From Tindallia sp. MSAO_Bac2 (GTDB taxonomy: Bacteria > Bacillota > Clostridia > Peptostreptococcales > Tindalliaceae): DNA of 37,954 nucleotides. Location of the stretch: the NCBI GenBank assembly GCA_003838145.1, contig QYZZ01000006.1, positions 1-37,954 of the forward strand. Reading direction: 5' to 3'. Under the pieces are notes generated by a model. The model did no database searches, was not told the DNA's origin, and was given only the letters and a program-made list of their open reading frames with translations. Shown here in pieces: positions 28,234-36,621 of this stretch. Each line of letters opens with the position of its first letter. The first letter of the stretch is position 1. Both the position numbers and the translations under genes were made by a program.

Positions 28234-28503
28234 TGTGGATAACCTCCTTTTATTATACTGAGTGGAATTTATAACCAACAAAAAAGTAAAAGTCAGCAGT
28301 CATAGTAATAGGGCCTGTGAATTTGTTTAAAAACGGTCTGGAGCGTTGAAATTTCAAATAAGAGAGTGGTGGAAAAACTTGTGGGAAAAATGTTTTTTTA
28401 TCCACATTTACCACAGGTTTAATCAAAAAAGAAATGGATAATTATTTATCCACAATTTATCCACAGGCACTTCACAAATTTTACACAGGAGGATGGGGAC
28501 TGA
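28234..28503. other. oriC, dnaA-dnaN part, with candidate unwinding element
   Basis: Perfect DnaA boxes TTATCCACA lie at 28398-28406, 28446-28454 and 28457-28465 (plus) and at 28234-28242 (minus). On the minus strand at 28311-28291, after GGCC, CTATTACTATGACTG resembles a DnaA-trio run, followed by T-rich DNA to 28262. In Bacillus the equivalent gap is where the duplex opens. The AT-rich gap contains no gene. Confidence 0.75.
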
Positions 28504-29883
28504 TTAATCTCCACCTTTAATTTCCTGTAACATTTTTTCAATTCGGTGCTTTAAGCTGTCATCGTTTTCCATTTCATTTACAATTTTATCATGAGCATGC
28601 ATAACCGTAGTATGATCCCTGTTTCCGAACTCACTTCCTATTTTAGGCAGGGATAAATCCGTCAGCTCACGCGTAAGGTACATGGCAATTTGCCTGGGAA
28701 AAGCAATAGAACGAGTTCTTTTACTGGAATCTAAATCTTCCGGGCGTACACTGTATTGGTTGGATACATACTCTTTAATAAATGAAACGGTTATCTGTTT
28801 TGATTTCGTTGTAAAAACTTCATTTATTATTGTACTGGCTGTATCTATATTAAGTTCATTATTATGTAGTTTACAGTGAACTACTATTCTGTTAAGAGCA
28901 CCTTCCAGTTCCCGAATATTAGACTGAATTTTTTTTGCAATAAAGAGCAGCACATCGTCAGATACATTTAACTGCTCCAAATGGGCTTTTTTTCGAAGAA
29001 TGGCAATTCGCGTTTCATAATCCGGAGGTTGAATGTCGGCAATCAGACCCCACTCAAAACGACTTCGAAGCCTTTCTTCCAGTGTTGGTATCTCTTTTGG
29101 AGGACGATCACTTGAAATAATAATCTGTTTGTTGTATTGATGGAGTGCATTAAAGGTATGAAAAAACTCTTCCTGGGTTCTTTCTTTATTGGCGATAAAC
29201 TGGATGTCATCGATTAACAGGACATCCACATTTCTGTATTTATTTCGAAATTCGATATTCCGATCATCCCGGATAGAATTGATCAGTTCATTCGTAAATG
29301 TTTCCGAGGAAGAATAGTATACTTTCATATCCCTGTTATTCTGTAATATGTAGTGACCAATGGCATGCATCAGATGTGTTTTTCCAAGTCCTACACCACC
29401 ATAAATAAATAAGGGGTTATAGGCTTTAGCAGGCGCTTCCGAAACAGCGACTGATGCAGCGTGTGCAAAGCGGTTGCTATTGCCTACAACAAAGGTGTCA
29501 AAAATATATTTAGGATTCAGATTATTGCTGGGTACCTGTATTCTTGAATTTTCATAGGTGCTGTTTTTTTCTTCGGCTTTATCTTCCTTAACTTCTGTAA
29601 CTAATGAAGCATCAGCAGTTTGTTCTTCTTCCGGAAGCTGAAAAACAACATCATAGGAACAGGATGTTACTTCTTTGATGGCATTTTTAATAAGGATAAG
29701 ATAGCGATCACTTAAGATGTTTTTGATAAATTGGTTTGGGGCTTTAAAGACAATCTGATTAGCATCGTCCTTTACCTGTAAAGGTTCAATAACCTTAATC
29801 CAGGTATTAAAACTAACACCAGTCATTTCCTGTTCAATGACATCAAGTGTTTCGTTCCAAATTTGAGTTAACTGCTGGTCCAT
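28504..29883 (-). CDS. dnaA: chromosomal replication initiator DnaA
   Basis: 459 aa from ATG 29883, which has AGGAGG 8 nt upstream. The frame stays open another 110 codons, but that stretch is origin DNA and non-homologous. Domain I (about 1-85) begins [20 protein letters not shown]. An acidic linker follows, with [16 protein letters not shown]+ domain III has [21 protein letters not shown], Walker A GGVGLGKT (162-169) and Walker [10 protein letters not shown]. Domain IV carries the box-binding signature [15 protein letters not shown]. It binds the boxes on both sides of its gene and opens the origin. Confidence 0.98.
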   Translation of the reverse strand: MDQQLTQIWNETLDVIEQEMTGVSFNTWIKVIEPLQVKDDANQIVFKAPNQFIKNILSDRYLILIKNAIKEVTSCSYDVVFQLPEEEQTADASLVTEVKEDKAEEKNSTYENSRIQVPSNNLNPKYIFDTFVVGNSNRFAHAASVAVSEAPAKAYNPLFIYGGVGLGKTHLMHAIGHYILQNNRDMKVYYSSSETFTNELINSIRDDRNIEFRNKYRNVDVLLIDDIQFIANKERTQEEFFHTFNALHQYNKQIIISSDRPPKEIPTLEERLRSRFEWGLIADIQPPDYETRIAILRKKAHLEQLNVSDDVLLFIAKKIQSNIRELEGALNRIVVHCKLHNNELNIDTASTIINEVFTTKSKQITVSFIKEYVSNQYSVRPEDLDSSKRTRSIAFPRQIAMYLTRELTDLSLPKIGSEFGNRDHTTVMHAHDKIVNEMENDDSLKHRIEKMLQEIKGGD

Positions 29884-29959
29884 GCTGTAAACCTCCTGTA
29901 GCCCTGACATATTTATGATAAATAAACAATCAGAGTCTATAATTTCTGTAATATTGCTG

Positions 29960-30310
29960 TGTGTGCTGTGAATAAAATTGTGGATGAAATGAAAAAGGCT
30001 GTTGATGAATACTATTATATAAAGAGTGTGGATATATAGCAAATGAGCCTTTATCCACAAAACACATTTTCTCTTTCTGATAAAATCACCGCATTTTATC
30101 CGCAGGACAGCGGATTTACCCACAATTTTATCCACACCCTGTGGATAACTATGAATAAAAACACAAAATTCATTGTAATTCTTAAGCCATGATAAATCAA
30201 GGTATTTATATGCTTTTCCCATGAAACAGTTATATTTTTTATAAAATTATCCACATAAATTTGGGCAAAAAATTTTTTCCACATATTTTTGGAAAAGAGT
30301 TTTCCACATA
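29960..30310. other. oriC, dnaA-rpmH part: DnaA box cluster
   Basis: Perfect TTATNCACA boxes lie at 30051-30059, 30128-30136 and 30247-30255 (plus) and at 29967-29975 and 30140-30148 (minus). One-mismatch boxes lie at 29979-29987 and 30027-30035 (minus) and at 30096-30104, 30116-30124, 30275-30283 and 30300-30308 (plus). Boxes 30128 and 30140 face each other across CCC. The gap is AT-rich and gene-free. Confidence 0.88.
30014..30042 (-). promoter_or_regulatory. sigma-A promoter of dnaA with a DnaA box in its spacer
   Basis: TTGCTA (30042-30037), 17-bp spacer, TATAAT (30019-30014) on the minus strand, giving a leader of about 125 nt. The spacer contains a one-mismatch DnaA box (30027-30035) and a perfect box flanks it at 30051-30059, the usual layout for autorepression. 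Confidence 0.8.
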
Positions 30311-30320
30311 TTTTCTTTTC

Positions 30321-30349
30321 TTGACACTATAAAAGGATATCGTTATAAT
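30321..30349 (+). promoter_or_regulatory. consensus sigma-A promoter of rpmH-rnpA
   Basis: TTGACA (30321-30326), 17-bp spacer, TATAAT (30344-30349): a perfect consensus. The start near 30356 leaves a leader of about 84 nt before rpmH. A one-mismatch DnaA box (30300-30308) ends 12 bp upstream of the -35. Confidence 0.93.
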
Positions 30350-30439
30350 CTATGTGTGTTACTGTCTGATTCTTGAGTAATTTTGAATCGGGAAATGAAA
30401 CATTCGCCGCTGACCATATGTAAAGGGGGTGCAAGTCCG

Positions 30440-30574
30440 GTGAAAAGAACCTACCAGCCAAAGAAAAGACAAAGAAGCAGAGAGCATGGTTTTCGTAAGA
30501 GAATGAGAACAAAGAGCGGAAGAAATATATTGCGTAAAAGAAGACAAAGAGGTAGAAAAGTACTGACTGCATAA
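30440..30574 (+). CDS. rpmH: 50S ribosomal protein L34
   Basis: 44 aa from GTG 30440, which has AAAGGGGGTG 8 nt upstream. The sequence [20 protein letters not shown]... to RGRKVLTA is the near-invariant, very basic L34. A longer frame from 30383 adds residues foreign to the family. It is the first gene of the rightward arm, with a consensus promoter, and is followed by a hairpin that may lower read-through into rnpA. Confidence 0.97.
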   Translation: MKRTYQPKKRQRSREHGFRKRMRTKSGRNILRKRRQRGRKVLTA

Positions 30575-30597
30575 GGCCGCGGGATGTGGCCTTTTTC
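30573..30597 (+). terminator. short hairpin between rpmH and rnpA (attenuator)
   Basis: AAGGCC (30573-30578) with GGCCTT (30588-30593), then TTTTCTG. The stem overlaps the rpmH stop. With only 6 bp it should be leaky, letting abundant L34 mRNA be made with less rnpA. Confidence 0.55.
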
Positions 30598-30618
30598 TGT
30601 CCACGGGAGGTCCATACT

Positions 30619-30978
30619 ATGAAACCCATCCCGACGATTAAAAAAAACAAAGAGTTTAGAGTGATTTATCAAAAAGGAAAATCGGTGGCGAATCGAAATC
30701 TGGTCCTTTATTATCGAAAGAACAACCTGTCTTTTACAAGAATCGGAATAACAGTATCAAAAAAAGTCGGAAAAAGTGTGGCACGGAACAAGATTAAAAG
30801 ACGGCTAAAAGAAATATTACGGGAAAAGGGTGACCAGCTGCCCCAGGGCTATGATTTGGTATGGATAGCTCGTATCAGCTGTAGTGATGCAGATTACCGC
30901 ACGCTGCAAAAAGCCGTTGCGCATTTACTTGATAAAACGTTCTTTTCGAAAAAAAGATCCGGAAATAAAAGACTGTAA
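30619..30978 (+). CDS. rnpA: ribonuclease P protein component
   Basis: 119 aa from ATG 30619, which follows GGGAGG by 7-8 nt. The protein partner of the RNase P RNA, which trims tRNA 5' ends. Family features are IKKNKEFRVIYQKGKSVANRNLVLYY, the basic RNR motif region VSKKVGKSVARNKIKRRLKEILRE, and YDLVWIARISCSDADYRTLQKAVAHLL. A longer upstream frame lacks similarity. It lies directly behind rpmH as in nearly all bacteria. Confidence 0.97.
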   Translation: MKPIPTIKKNKEFRVIYQKGKSVANRNLVLYYRKNNLSFTRIGITVSKKVGKSVARNKIKRRLKEILREKGDQLPQGYDLVWIARISCSDADYRTLQKAVAHLLDKTFFSKKRSGNKRL

Positions 30979-31070
30979 ATGGATCTGGTGAATAGAATGA
31001 AACCCTGTAAATACTTAAAATGAAAAAAAAAGTGGATGAACTGGACTGATGGAAGCAGGTGCAATAGTTA

Positions 31071-31295
31071 ATGGGCTTAAAGAAGATGGTTGTTTGCCTC
31101 ATTAAAGGATATCAACGCTTTATCTCTCCTTTAACGGGAAGAAGTTGCCGGTTTTATCCAACCTGCTCTCAGTACAGCCTGGAAGCGTACGAAACTCATG
31201 GTTTATTGAAAGGAACCTGGCTGACCCTAAAACGAATATCAAAATGTCATCCCTTTCATCCAGGAGGAGTTGACCGGGTCCCCGGGAAAAAGTAG
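31071..31295 (+). CDS. yidD: membrane protein insertion efficiency factor YidD
   Basis: 74 aa. The motifs [39 protein letters not shown] and [17 protein letters not shown] are the YidD signature with its conserved cysteines. It is a small peripheral membrane protein that assists YidC/Sec insertion. AGGTG lies 9 nt before the ATG. The gap from rnpA (92 nt) is longer than usual, since these genes often overlap, and I see no gene in it. Confidence 0.95.
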   Translation: MGLKKMVVCLIKGYQRFISPLTGRSCRFYPTCSQYSLEAYETHGLLKGTWLTLKRISKCHPFHPGGVDRVPGKK

Positions 31296-31339
31296 ATATA
31301 CCTCTTTAAGAGGCATATTAATTAATGGAGGTTATGATT

Positions 31340-32056
31340 TTGAGATTTTTTGCTGAACCCTTAAGTCAGCTGCTTCACCTGGTTTATGGCTTTGTTGGAG
31401 ATTATGGTGTATCCATTGTTATCTTTACTATTTTGGTAAAGCTGGTAATGATTCCATTAACCGTTAAACAGACGAAGTCAATGAAAAAAATGCAGGATAT
31501 CCAGCCTAAGATAAAAGAACTGCAAAAGAAATATAAAAACGATAAAGAAAAAATGAATCAGAAGGTTATGGAACTCTATAAAGAGCATAATGTCAATCCG
31601 GCAGGCGGTTGTTTGCCGCTGCTGGTTCAGTTTCCTATCATTATTGGACTCTTTACAGTACTGAGAGTTCCGGCGGATTATGGATTTACACAGGAAATGG
31701 TTCAACAGGGATTTTTATGGATCGAAGATATTTCTGCAACGCCTAACATTGTATTCAGTGAATTCTCTGCTTCTATGATTCCTGAAATGATCATGCCTCT
31801 GTTGGCTGGTGCAACCACATATTTATCCAGTAAAACCATGCAGGCCGGCAACAAAGGCGGTGGAAATCCTCAACAGGAATCCATGCAGAAGATGATGCTT
31901 TATTTCTTCCCCTTGATGCTGATTTATATGTCTATGCAGTTTCCCAACGGATTGATTTTATACTGGGTGGTAAGTAACCTTTTCCAGACAGTACAACAGC
32001 TAATCATCAACCGACCCACCCCCTTATCTACCGGTAAAGGAAGTGAAGCCTCATGA
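31340..32056 (+). CDS. yidC: membrane protein insertase YidC/SpoIIIJ/Oxa1
   Basis: 238 aa from TTG 31340, which has GGAGG 8 nt upstream; ATG 31325 and ATG 31334 would overlap or touch that ribosome site. Short Gram-positive YidC: no large periplasmic domain. Features are YGVSIVIFTILVKLVMIPLTVKQ with the membrane-buried positive residue, the cytoplasmic coiled-coil KKMQDIQPKIKELQKKYKNDKEKMNQKVMELYKEH, NPAGGCLPLLVQFPIIIGLF and the C-terminal helices LPLMLIYMSMQFPNGLILYWVVSNLFQTVQQ (Trp in the last). I see no lipobox cysteine. Overlaps jag by 4 nt. Confidence 0.95.
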   Translation: MRFFAEPLSQLLHLVYGFVGDYGVSIVIFTILVKLVMIPLTVKQTKSMKKMQDIQPKIKELQKKYKNDKEKMNQKVMELYKEHNVNPAGGCLPLLVQFPIIIGLFTVLRVPADYGFTQEMVQQGFLWIEDISATPNIVFSEFSASMIPEMIMPLLAGATTYLSSKTMQAGNKGGGNPQQESMQKMMLYFFPLMLIYMSMQFPNGLILYWVVSNLFQTVQQLIINRPTPLSTGKGSEAS

Positions 32057-32676
32057 TACAAAAGATTCAGGCATCTGGTAAAACCATTGATGAAGCCGTG
32101 GAAAATGGGCTAAAAGAATTGGGATGCTCGAAGGATGATGTAGAAGTAAAAATACTGGAAGTCCCATATAAAGGATTTTTAGGAGTATTTGGTAGCAAAG
32201 ATGCTCAGGTGGAATTGGAGCTGAAAGATCAGACTGAGGATGCAACCAGGCAGTTTTTACAGTCCATGTTTCAGGCCATGAACCTGGAAGTTCAAATTGA
32301 TATTGAGTATCAGAAGGATCAGCTTAATATAGAACTGAGCGGACCAAATATGGGAGTGGTTATAGGGAAGAGAGGACAGACCCTCGACTCTATTCAATAC
32401 CTTACTTCTTTGGTGGCAAACAAAAATCGGGACAAATATGTAAAAGTATTTATGGACACAGAAAATTACCGCAAGAAAAGGGAAGAAACACTTGTTCGAC
32501 TTGCCAGTAAAATGGCTAAAAATGTTAAAGCTACCAGAAGAACCATGGTGCTTGAGCCAATGAACCCTTATGAAAGAAGAATTATACACGCAGCTCTTCA
32601 GAGCGACCCTAAAATACAGACTTACAGTGAAGGTGAAGAGCCTTATCGCAAAGTAGCCATTTCACTGAAGAAGTAG
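32053..32676 (+). CDS. jag: RNA-binding protein Jag/KhpB (Jag_N-KH-R3H)
   Basis: 207 aa. The Jag N-terminal domain (about 1-55) has IQASGKTIDEAVENGLKELGCSKDDVEVKIL and the KGFLGVFGS motif. The KH domain has NIELSGPNMGVVIGKRGQTLDSIQYLTSLVANK with GKRG. The R3H end has MNPYERRIIHAALQSDPKIQTYSEGEEPYR. It is an RNA-binding protein implicated in cell-wall and division control in Firmicutes. Its ATG overlaps the yidC stop (ATGA), so the pair is coupled. A terminator follows. Confidence 0.95.
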   Translation: MIQKIQASGKTIDEAVENGLKELGCSKDDVEVKILEVPYKGFLGVFGSKDAQVELELKDQTEDATRQFLQSMFQAMNLEVQIDIEYQKDQLNIELSGPNMGVVIGKRGQTLDSIQYLTSLVANKNRDKYVKVFMDTENYRKKREETLVRLASKMAKNVKATRRTMVLEPMNPYERRIIHAALQSDPKIQTYSEGEEPYRKVAISLKK

Positions 32677-32693
32677 ATGAGAAAAGAAGACTT

Positions 32694-32721
32694 AAAACCC
32701 GGTGAAAACCGGGTTTTTGTT
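32694..32721 (+). terminator. terminator between jag and mnmE
   Basis: AAAACCCGG (32694-32702) pairs with CCGGGTTTT (32709-32717) around a 6-nt loop, followed by TGTT. It lies 18 nt after the jag stop and before the mnmE ribosome site, splitting the arm into two units or attenuating the second. Confidence 0.8.
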
Positions 32722-32757
32722 AAATTACATTTAGAAGGAGAAAGGAGGAGTTGGAAA

Positions 32758-34140
32758 ATGGAAGATACAATAGCGGCCATTTCTACAGCTCCTGGTGAAG
32801 CCGGTATAGGCATTATACGAATCAGTGGTGCAGAATCGCTTCAAAAGGCTCTAATGATCTATCGGGATAAACATAATAAGACGGTTAATGAATTAAAAGA
32901 CAGAAGATTAACCTATGGAAAAATTATTCATCCTGAAGATGGATCCATGATTGATGAAGCACTTATTTGTTATATGAAAGCACCTTATACATATACAGCT
33001 GAAGATGTTGTCGAAATTCAGTGTCATGGTGGATATGTTTCTGTAAAGAAAATTATGGAAACATTGATGGCTTTAGGAGTAAGGGCAGCGCAGCCCGGTG
33101 AGTTTACAAAGCGTGCATTTCTTAATGGAAGGCTTGATTTATCTCAGGCGGAAGCCGTAATGGATTTAATCAGCTCCAGAACAGAGTTAGGACACGAAGC
33201 TGCTCTTGGACAACTGGAAGGCTTTCTTTCTGTAAAAATAAAAAAGATGAGGGCAACACTCCTGGATTTGATGGCAGAAATGGAAGTTTCCATTGATTTT
33301 TCAGAAGAAGAAGATATTGATGAAGTAACTTACGACGAAGTTATGGAAAAGACCACACCTATAATAGAGCAATTAAAAAAACTGATAGATTCTTCAAAAA
33401 CCGGAAAAATCATTCGTAACGGACTAAAAACCGTTATTGCAGGGAAACCTAATGTGGGAAAATCATCATTAATGAACGCATTGCTTAAAGAAACCAGAGC
33501 GATTGTTACGGATATTCCGGGAACTACCAGGGATGTTATTGAAGAGCAGTTGAATTTGAGGGGAATACCATTAGTTCTGATGGATACCGCTGGTATAAGA
33601 GATACGGATGATTTGGTGGAGAGAATAGGCGTCGACAGAGCAAAACAGTTATTTGATGATGCAGATCTTGTTATGATGATGCTTGATGCTTCGACTCCCC
33701 TGTCCAATGAGGATTTGGAAATTTTGAATATGATCCAGAAGCGAAAAGCGCTGGTAATTATCAATAAGACAGATTTACCGCCAGTGATGAAGGAATCGGA
33801 TTTGCCCGAATGGATCGATGCCAGCCAGGTTCTTAAAATTTCCCTTCTGGAGGATGAAGGGATGGATCAACTGGAAGAAGCTTTGGAAAAATTAATCTTT
33901 GAGGGAGAAAAGCAGGCCAGGGAAAAAGAACTGGTGACACATATCCGTCATCAGCAAGCTCTGGAGAATGCCTTACAGGCTCTTGAAGAAGGAATTAAAG
34001 CGCTGGATGCCAGAATGCCATTGGATTTTGTCCAGGTAGACTATCAGGAAGCCATGGATCAGTTGGGTGCCATTGTTGGTGAAAGTGTGAAAGAAGATCT
34101 GATTGATCATATTTTTTCTAACTTTTGTATAGGAAAATGA
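32758..34140 (+). CDS. mnmE: tRNA modification GTPase MnmE
   Basis: 460 aa from ATG 32758, which has AGGAGG 10 nt upstream; a longer frame from 32677 reads through the terminator hairpin. With MnmG it makes the carboxymethylaminomethyl modification of U34 in tRNA. The N-terminal folate-binding domain starts DTIAAISTAPGEAGIGIIRISG. The helical domain follows. The inserted G domain has G1 GKPNVGKSS, G2 IPGTTRD, G3 DTAG and G4 NKTD. The protein ends in CIGK with the conserved cysteine. A 424-nt repeat-filled gap separates it from its partner gene. Confidence 0.97.
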   Translation: MEDTIAAISTAPGEAGIGIIRISGAESLQKALMIYRDKHNKTVNELKDRRLTYGKIIHPEDGSMIDEALICYMKAPYTYTAEDVVEIQCHGGYVSVKKIMETLMALGVRAAQPGEFTKRAFLNGRLDLSQAEAVMDLISSRTELGHEAALGQLEGFLSVKIKKMRATLLDLMAEMEVSIDFSEEEDIDEVTYDEVMEKTTPIIEQLKKLIDSSKTGKIIRNGLKTVIAGKPNVGKSSLMNALLKETRAIVTDIPGTTRDVIEEQLNLRGIPLVLMDTAGIRDTDDLVERIGVDRAKQLFDDADLVMMMLDASTPLSNEDLEILNMIQKRKALVIINKTDLPPVMKESDLPEWIDASQVLKISLLEDEGMDQLEEALEKLIFEGEKQAREKELVTHIRHQQALENALQALEEGIKALDARMPLDFVQVDYQEAMDQLGAIVGESVKEDLIDHIFSNFCIGK

Positions 34141-34147
34141 TAAGGTC

Positions 34148-34218
34148 AGTTAAGAGTTAAGAGTTAAGAGTTAAGAGTTAAGAGTTAAGAGTTGAAAGTT
34201 GAAAGTTAAAAGATAAAG
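34148..34218 (+). repeat. 7-nt-period array (GTTAAGA)n
   Basis: Five near-perfect GTTAAGA units are followed by drifting units GTTGAAA, GTTGAAA, GTTAAAA, GATAAAG. It begins a few bases after the mnmE stop. The drift from perfect to degenerate units suggests replication slippage at the left end. The same family as 19104-19147. Confidence 0.85.
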
Positions 34219-34220
34219 CT

Positions 34221-34256
34221 TGTGCCCGGAACGGGTACCTGTGCCCGGAACGGGTA
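34221..34256 (+). repeat. tandem pair of a 17-bp palindromic unit
   Basis: TGTGCCCGGAACGGGTA occurs at 34221-34237 and again, identical, at 34240-34256. Each unit contains the inverted repeat GCCCG-GAA-CGGGT and could form a small hairpin. Confidence 0.85.
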
Positions 34257-34297
34257 TGGAAAGCGGAAAGCAGAAAGTGGAAAGCAGAAAGGAAAAG
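34257..34297 (+). repeat. 7-nt-period array (GGAAAGC/AGAAAGT)
   Basis: Units GGAAAGC-GGAAAGC... alternate with AGAAAGT/AGAAAGG at a 7-nt step. It is a second array of different unit within 100 bp of the first, separated by the 17-bp tandem pair. Confidence 0.75.
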
Positions 34298-34402
34298 ATA
34301 GTTAAAAGAGGAGCATCACTGAAAGCGGGCACTTTGATGTTGTTTGTTTTGTCTTTTTCTGACCAACACCCTCAAGGGTGCAGGCTGACCAAATTCCCTC
34401 AA

Positions 34403-34507
34403 CCGTAAAGGCTGCGAAGGTCCCCTCTCCCCTGGCGGGAGAGGGATAGGGTGAGGGGGATATATAGTAAACCTTTCACCGCAAAGGCCGCGAAGGGGCG
34501 CAAAGGA
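34403..34507 (+). repeat. nested repeat block: GCAAAGG/GCGAAGG units flanking GGGAGAGGG element copy B
   Basis: CCGTAAAGGCTGCGAAGG (34403-34420) and CCGCAAAGGCCGCGAAGG (34479-34496) differ at two positions and flank the hairpin element CCCTCTCCC (34423-34431) / GGGAGAGGG (34437-34445) with its AGGGTGAGGGGG tail. Another GGCGCAAAGG follows at 34497. The rest of the 34298-34402 gap shows no gene. Confidence 0.75.
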
Positions 34508-34564
34508 AAGATTAAAACCTTCTATTTTATTTAAACGCAATTTAAAAAAGAACGGGTGAATTTA

Positions 34565-36445
34565 ATGAAATATGATGCTGGAAATTATGATGTCATCGTT
34601 GTAGGTGCAGGTCATGCTGGATGCGAAGCTGCGCTGGCTCCTGCCAGGATGGGCTATAAAACTTTGTTGCTTACCATTTCTTTGGATGCTATTGCCATGC
34701 TGGCCTGCAATCCCTCTATCGGAGGAACTGGAAAGGGCCATTTAGTCAGAGAAGTGGATGCCCTTGGCGGACAGATGGGCCTCACAACAGATGAAGTTTT
34801 TATACAGAGTAAAATGCTAAATACTGCCAAAGGTCCTGCTGTACACTCCCTGAGAGCTCAGGCAGATAAAACCCATTACCATCAGTCCATGAAAAAAACC
34901 ATTGAAGAACAGGAAAACCTGGATCTGGTTCAGGCTGAAGTTGTAGATTTATTGATAGAAGAGCAGACTGCCAAAGGTGTTATCGCACGAAGCGGCGCCG
35001 TTTATCACGGCAAAATGATTGTTTTGGCAACAGGCGTTTACTTGAAAAGCAAAATCTTTATAGGAGAAGTCAATTATTCCTCCGGGCCCAGCGGGATGTT
35101 TCCAGCGGAGTTTCTTTCAGAAAAACTTGAGGAACATGGAATTAAGCTCAGAAGGTTTAAGACTGGAACACCAGCCAGAGTAGATGGAAAGACCGTTGAT
35201 TTCAGTCGTATGAAGCGGGAAGACGGTGATGCGGAAATAGTTCCTTTTTCTTTCCTGAATCGGGACCTGAACATCGATCAGATTCCTTGCTGGCTCAGTC
35301 GCACCACAGAAGAGACGAAAGCTGTGATCGAAGCAAACCTTCACCGATCCGCCATGTACCGTGGTGATATTCACAGCACCGGTGTCAGGTATTGTCCTTC
35401 TATAGAGGATAAGATCGTTAAATTTAATGAGAAGCCTACCCATCAATTTTTCCTGGAACCGGAAGGCAGAGACACCTGTGAAATGTACGTGCAGGGAATG
35501 AGCACCAGTCTTCCGGAAGAAGTTCAGCTGCAGATGTATCGAACCATGATTGGTCTGGAGAAAGTAAAAATGATGAGACCTGGTTACGCCATTGAGTACG
35601 ACTGCATAGATCCGACGCAGCTCAGCCTTTCTTTGGAAATGAAGCATATAGAAAATCTGTTTTGTGCCGGACAATTTAACGGATCCTCTGGTTATGAAGA
35701 AGCTGCGGCACAGGGATTAATGGCTGGCATAAATGCAGTTTTAAAAATTCGGGAAGAAGAGCCTTTCGTTCTGGACAGATCCCAGGCTTATATAGGAGTA
35801 CTGATTGATGATCTGGTGACAAAGGGAACCAACGAACCTTACCGGATGATGACCTCCCGGGCTGAATACCGGCTGGTTTTGCGTCAGGATAATGCGGATG
35901 AGCGATTAACAGAAATGGCTTACCATATAGGATTGGCAACAGAGGAGAGATATCAACGCTATCTTGAGAAGAGAGATCAGGTGGAAGCTGAGATGAAACG
36001 TCTGGAAAGTACGGTAATTCCTCCCGATCTCATTAATCCATTTTTGAGAAATATGGATAGTACAGAAGTAAAAGTGGGACTTTCGCTAAAAGATGCGATA
36101 AAGAGGCCTGAAATAAATTATAAATCTTTAAAAGAAATCGATCTGGAAAGACCGGATGATATAACAAGAGAAGTGGCATCTCAGTGTGAAATAAGAATTA
36201 AGTATCAGGGATATATTGATAAACAGTTAAAGCATGTGGAACAGTTTAAGAAAATTGAGAGAAAACCGCTTCCGGCGGATCTTGATTATTATTCCATTAA
36301 AGGCTTAAGGTTAGAGGCTCAGGAAAAATTAACAAACTTAAAGCCTTTGTCTGTTGGCCAGGCTTCCCGCATAACTGGTGTTTCACCTGCGGATATTCAG
36401 GTTTTACTTGTATATTTGGAGCAGCAGAGAAGAATGAAAATGTAA
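34565..36445 (+). CDS. mnmG: tRNA modification FAD protein MnmG (GidA)
   Basis: 626 aa from ATG 34565, with GGGTGA about 6 nt upstream; GTG 34556 lacks a ribosome site. FAD-binding partner of MnmE. The dinucleotide fold [21 protein letters not shown] lies at the N-terminus. Family motifs include [59 protein letters not shown] and [30 protein letters not shown]. The C-terminal helical domain binds tRNA and MnmE. The 3' end of the gene was copied downstream in a partial 85-bp duplication (see 36426-36527). Confidence 0.97.
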   Translation: MKYDAGNYDVIVVGAGHAGCEAALAPARMGYKTLLLTISLDAIAMLACNPSIGGTGKGHLVREVDALGGQMGLTTDEVFIQSKMLNTAKGPAVHSLRAQADKTHYHQSMKKTIEEQENLDLVQAEVVDLLIEEQTAKGVIARSGAVYHGKMIVLATGVYLKSKIFIGEVNYSSGPSGMFPAEFLSEKLEEHGIKLRRFKTGTPARVDGKTVDFSRMKREDGDAEIVPFSFLNRDLNIDQIPCWLSRTTEETKAVIEANLHRSAMYRGDIHSTGVRYCPSIEDKIVKFNEKPTHQFFLEPEGRDTCEMYVQGMSTSLPEEVQLQMYRTMIGLEKVKMMRPGYAIEYDCIDPTQLSLSLEMKHIENLFCAGQFNGSSGYEEAAAQGLMAGINAVLKIREEEPFVLDRSQAYIGVLIDDLVTKGTNEPYRMMTSRAEYRLVLRQDNADERLTEMAYHIGLATEERYQRYLEKRDQVEAEMKRLESTVIPPDLINPFLRNMDSTEVKVGLSLKDAIKRPEINYKSLKEIDLERPDDITREVASQCEIRIKYQGYIDKQLKHVEQFKKIERKPLPADLDYYSIKGLRLEAQEKLTNLKPLSVGQASRITGVSPADIQVLLVYLEQQRRMKM

Positions 36446-36527
36446 CCTCTAAATAATTCCTTCCCCACTGGGGAGATAAAATTAACAAGTCCCCTCTCCT
36501 CTGGTGTGAGAGAGAAGAATGAAAATG
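36426..36527 (+). repeat. direct duplication of the mnmG 3' end
   Basis: AGAGAAGAATGAAAATG occurs at 36426-36442, covering the last codons of mnmG, and again at 36511-36527. The similarity continues past each copy (ACCTCTAA... / AACTCTAA..., then a TTCC-CCC tract). The offset is 85 bp. A degenerate GGGAGAGGG element (copy C, about 36490-36515) lies inside. Confidence 0.7.
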
Positions 36528-36543
36528 AAAACTCTAAGCATGG

Positions 36544-36584
36544 TTCCCTCTCCCCTGGCGGGAGAGGGTTAGGGTGAGGGGGAA
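36544..36584 (+). repeat. interspersed GGGAGAGGG hairpin element, copy D
   Basis: CCCTCTCCC (36546-36554) with GGGAGAGGG (36560-36568) around CTGGC, then TTAGGGTGAGGGGG. It is nearly identical to copy B at 34421-34460 and ends about 40 nt before rsmG. The nearby 36461-36476 stretch (TTCCCCACTGGGGA) may be a further decayed copy. Confidence 0.85.
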
Positions 36585-36621
36585 TTAGAACTCAACATTG
36601 TAATGGTAAGGGTGTGTACTT

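Noticed and set aside
28252-28280. TATAAT with a TTGTTG 18 bp upstream as a separate dnaN promoter
   Set aside because: The start point would fall inside the Shine-Dalgarno, leaving no usable leader.
28504-30222. N-terminal extension of dnaA to 572 aa
   Set aside because: The extra 110 codons are translated origin DNA with DnaA boxes; ATG 29883 has AGGAGG 8 nt upstream and the family N-terminus.
34316-34540. Minus-strand frame across the mnmE-mnmG gap
   Set aside because: It consists of translated repeat elements (PLPPGERG-type residues from the GGGAGAGGG hairpin).
36455-36480. TTCCCCACTGGGGA as an intrinsic terminator of mnmG
   Set aside because: Stem is short and no T run follows; more likely a decayed copy of the GGGAGAGGG element.
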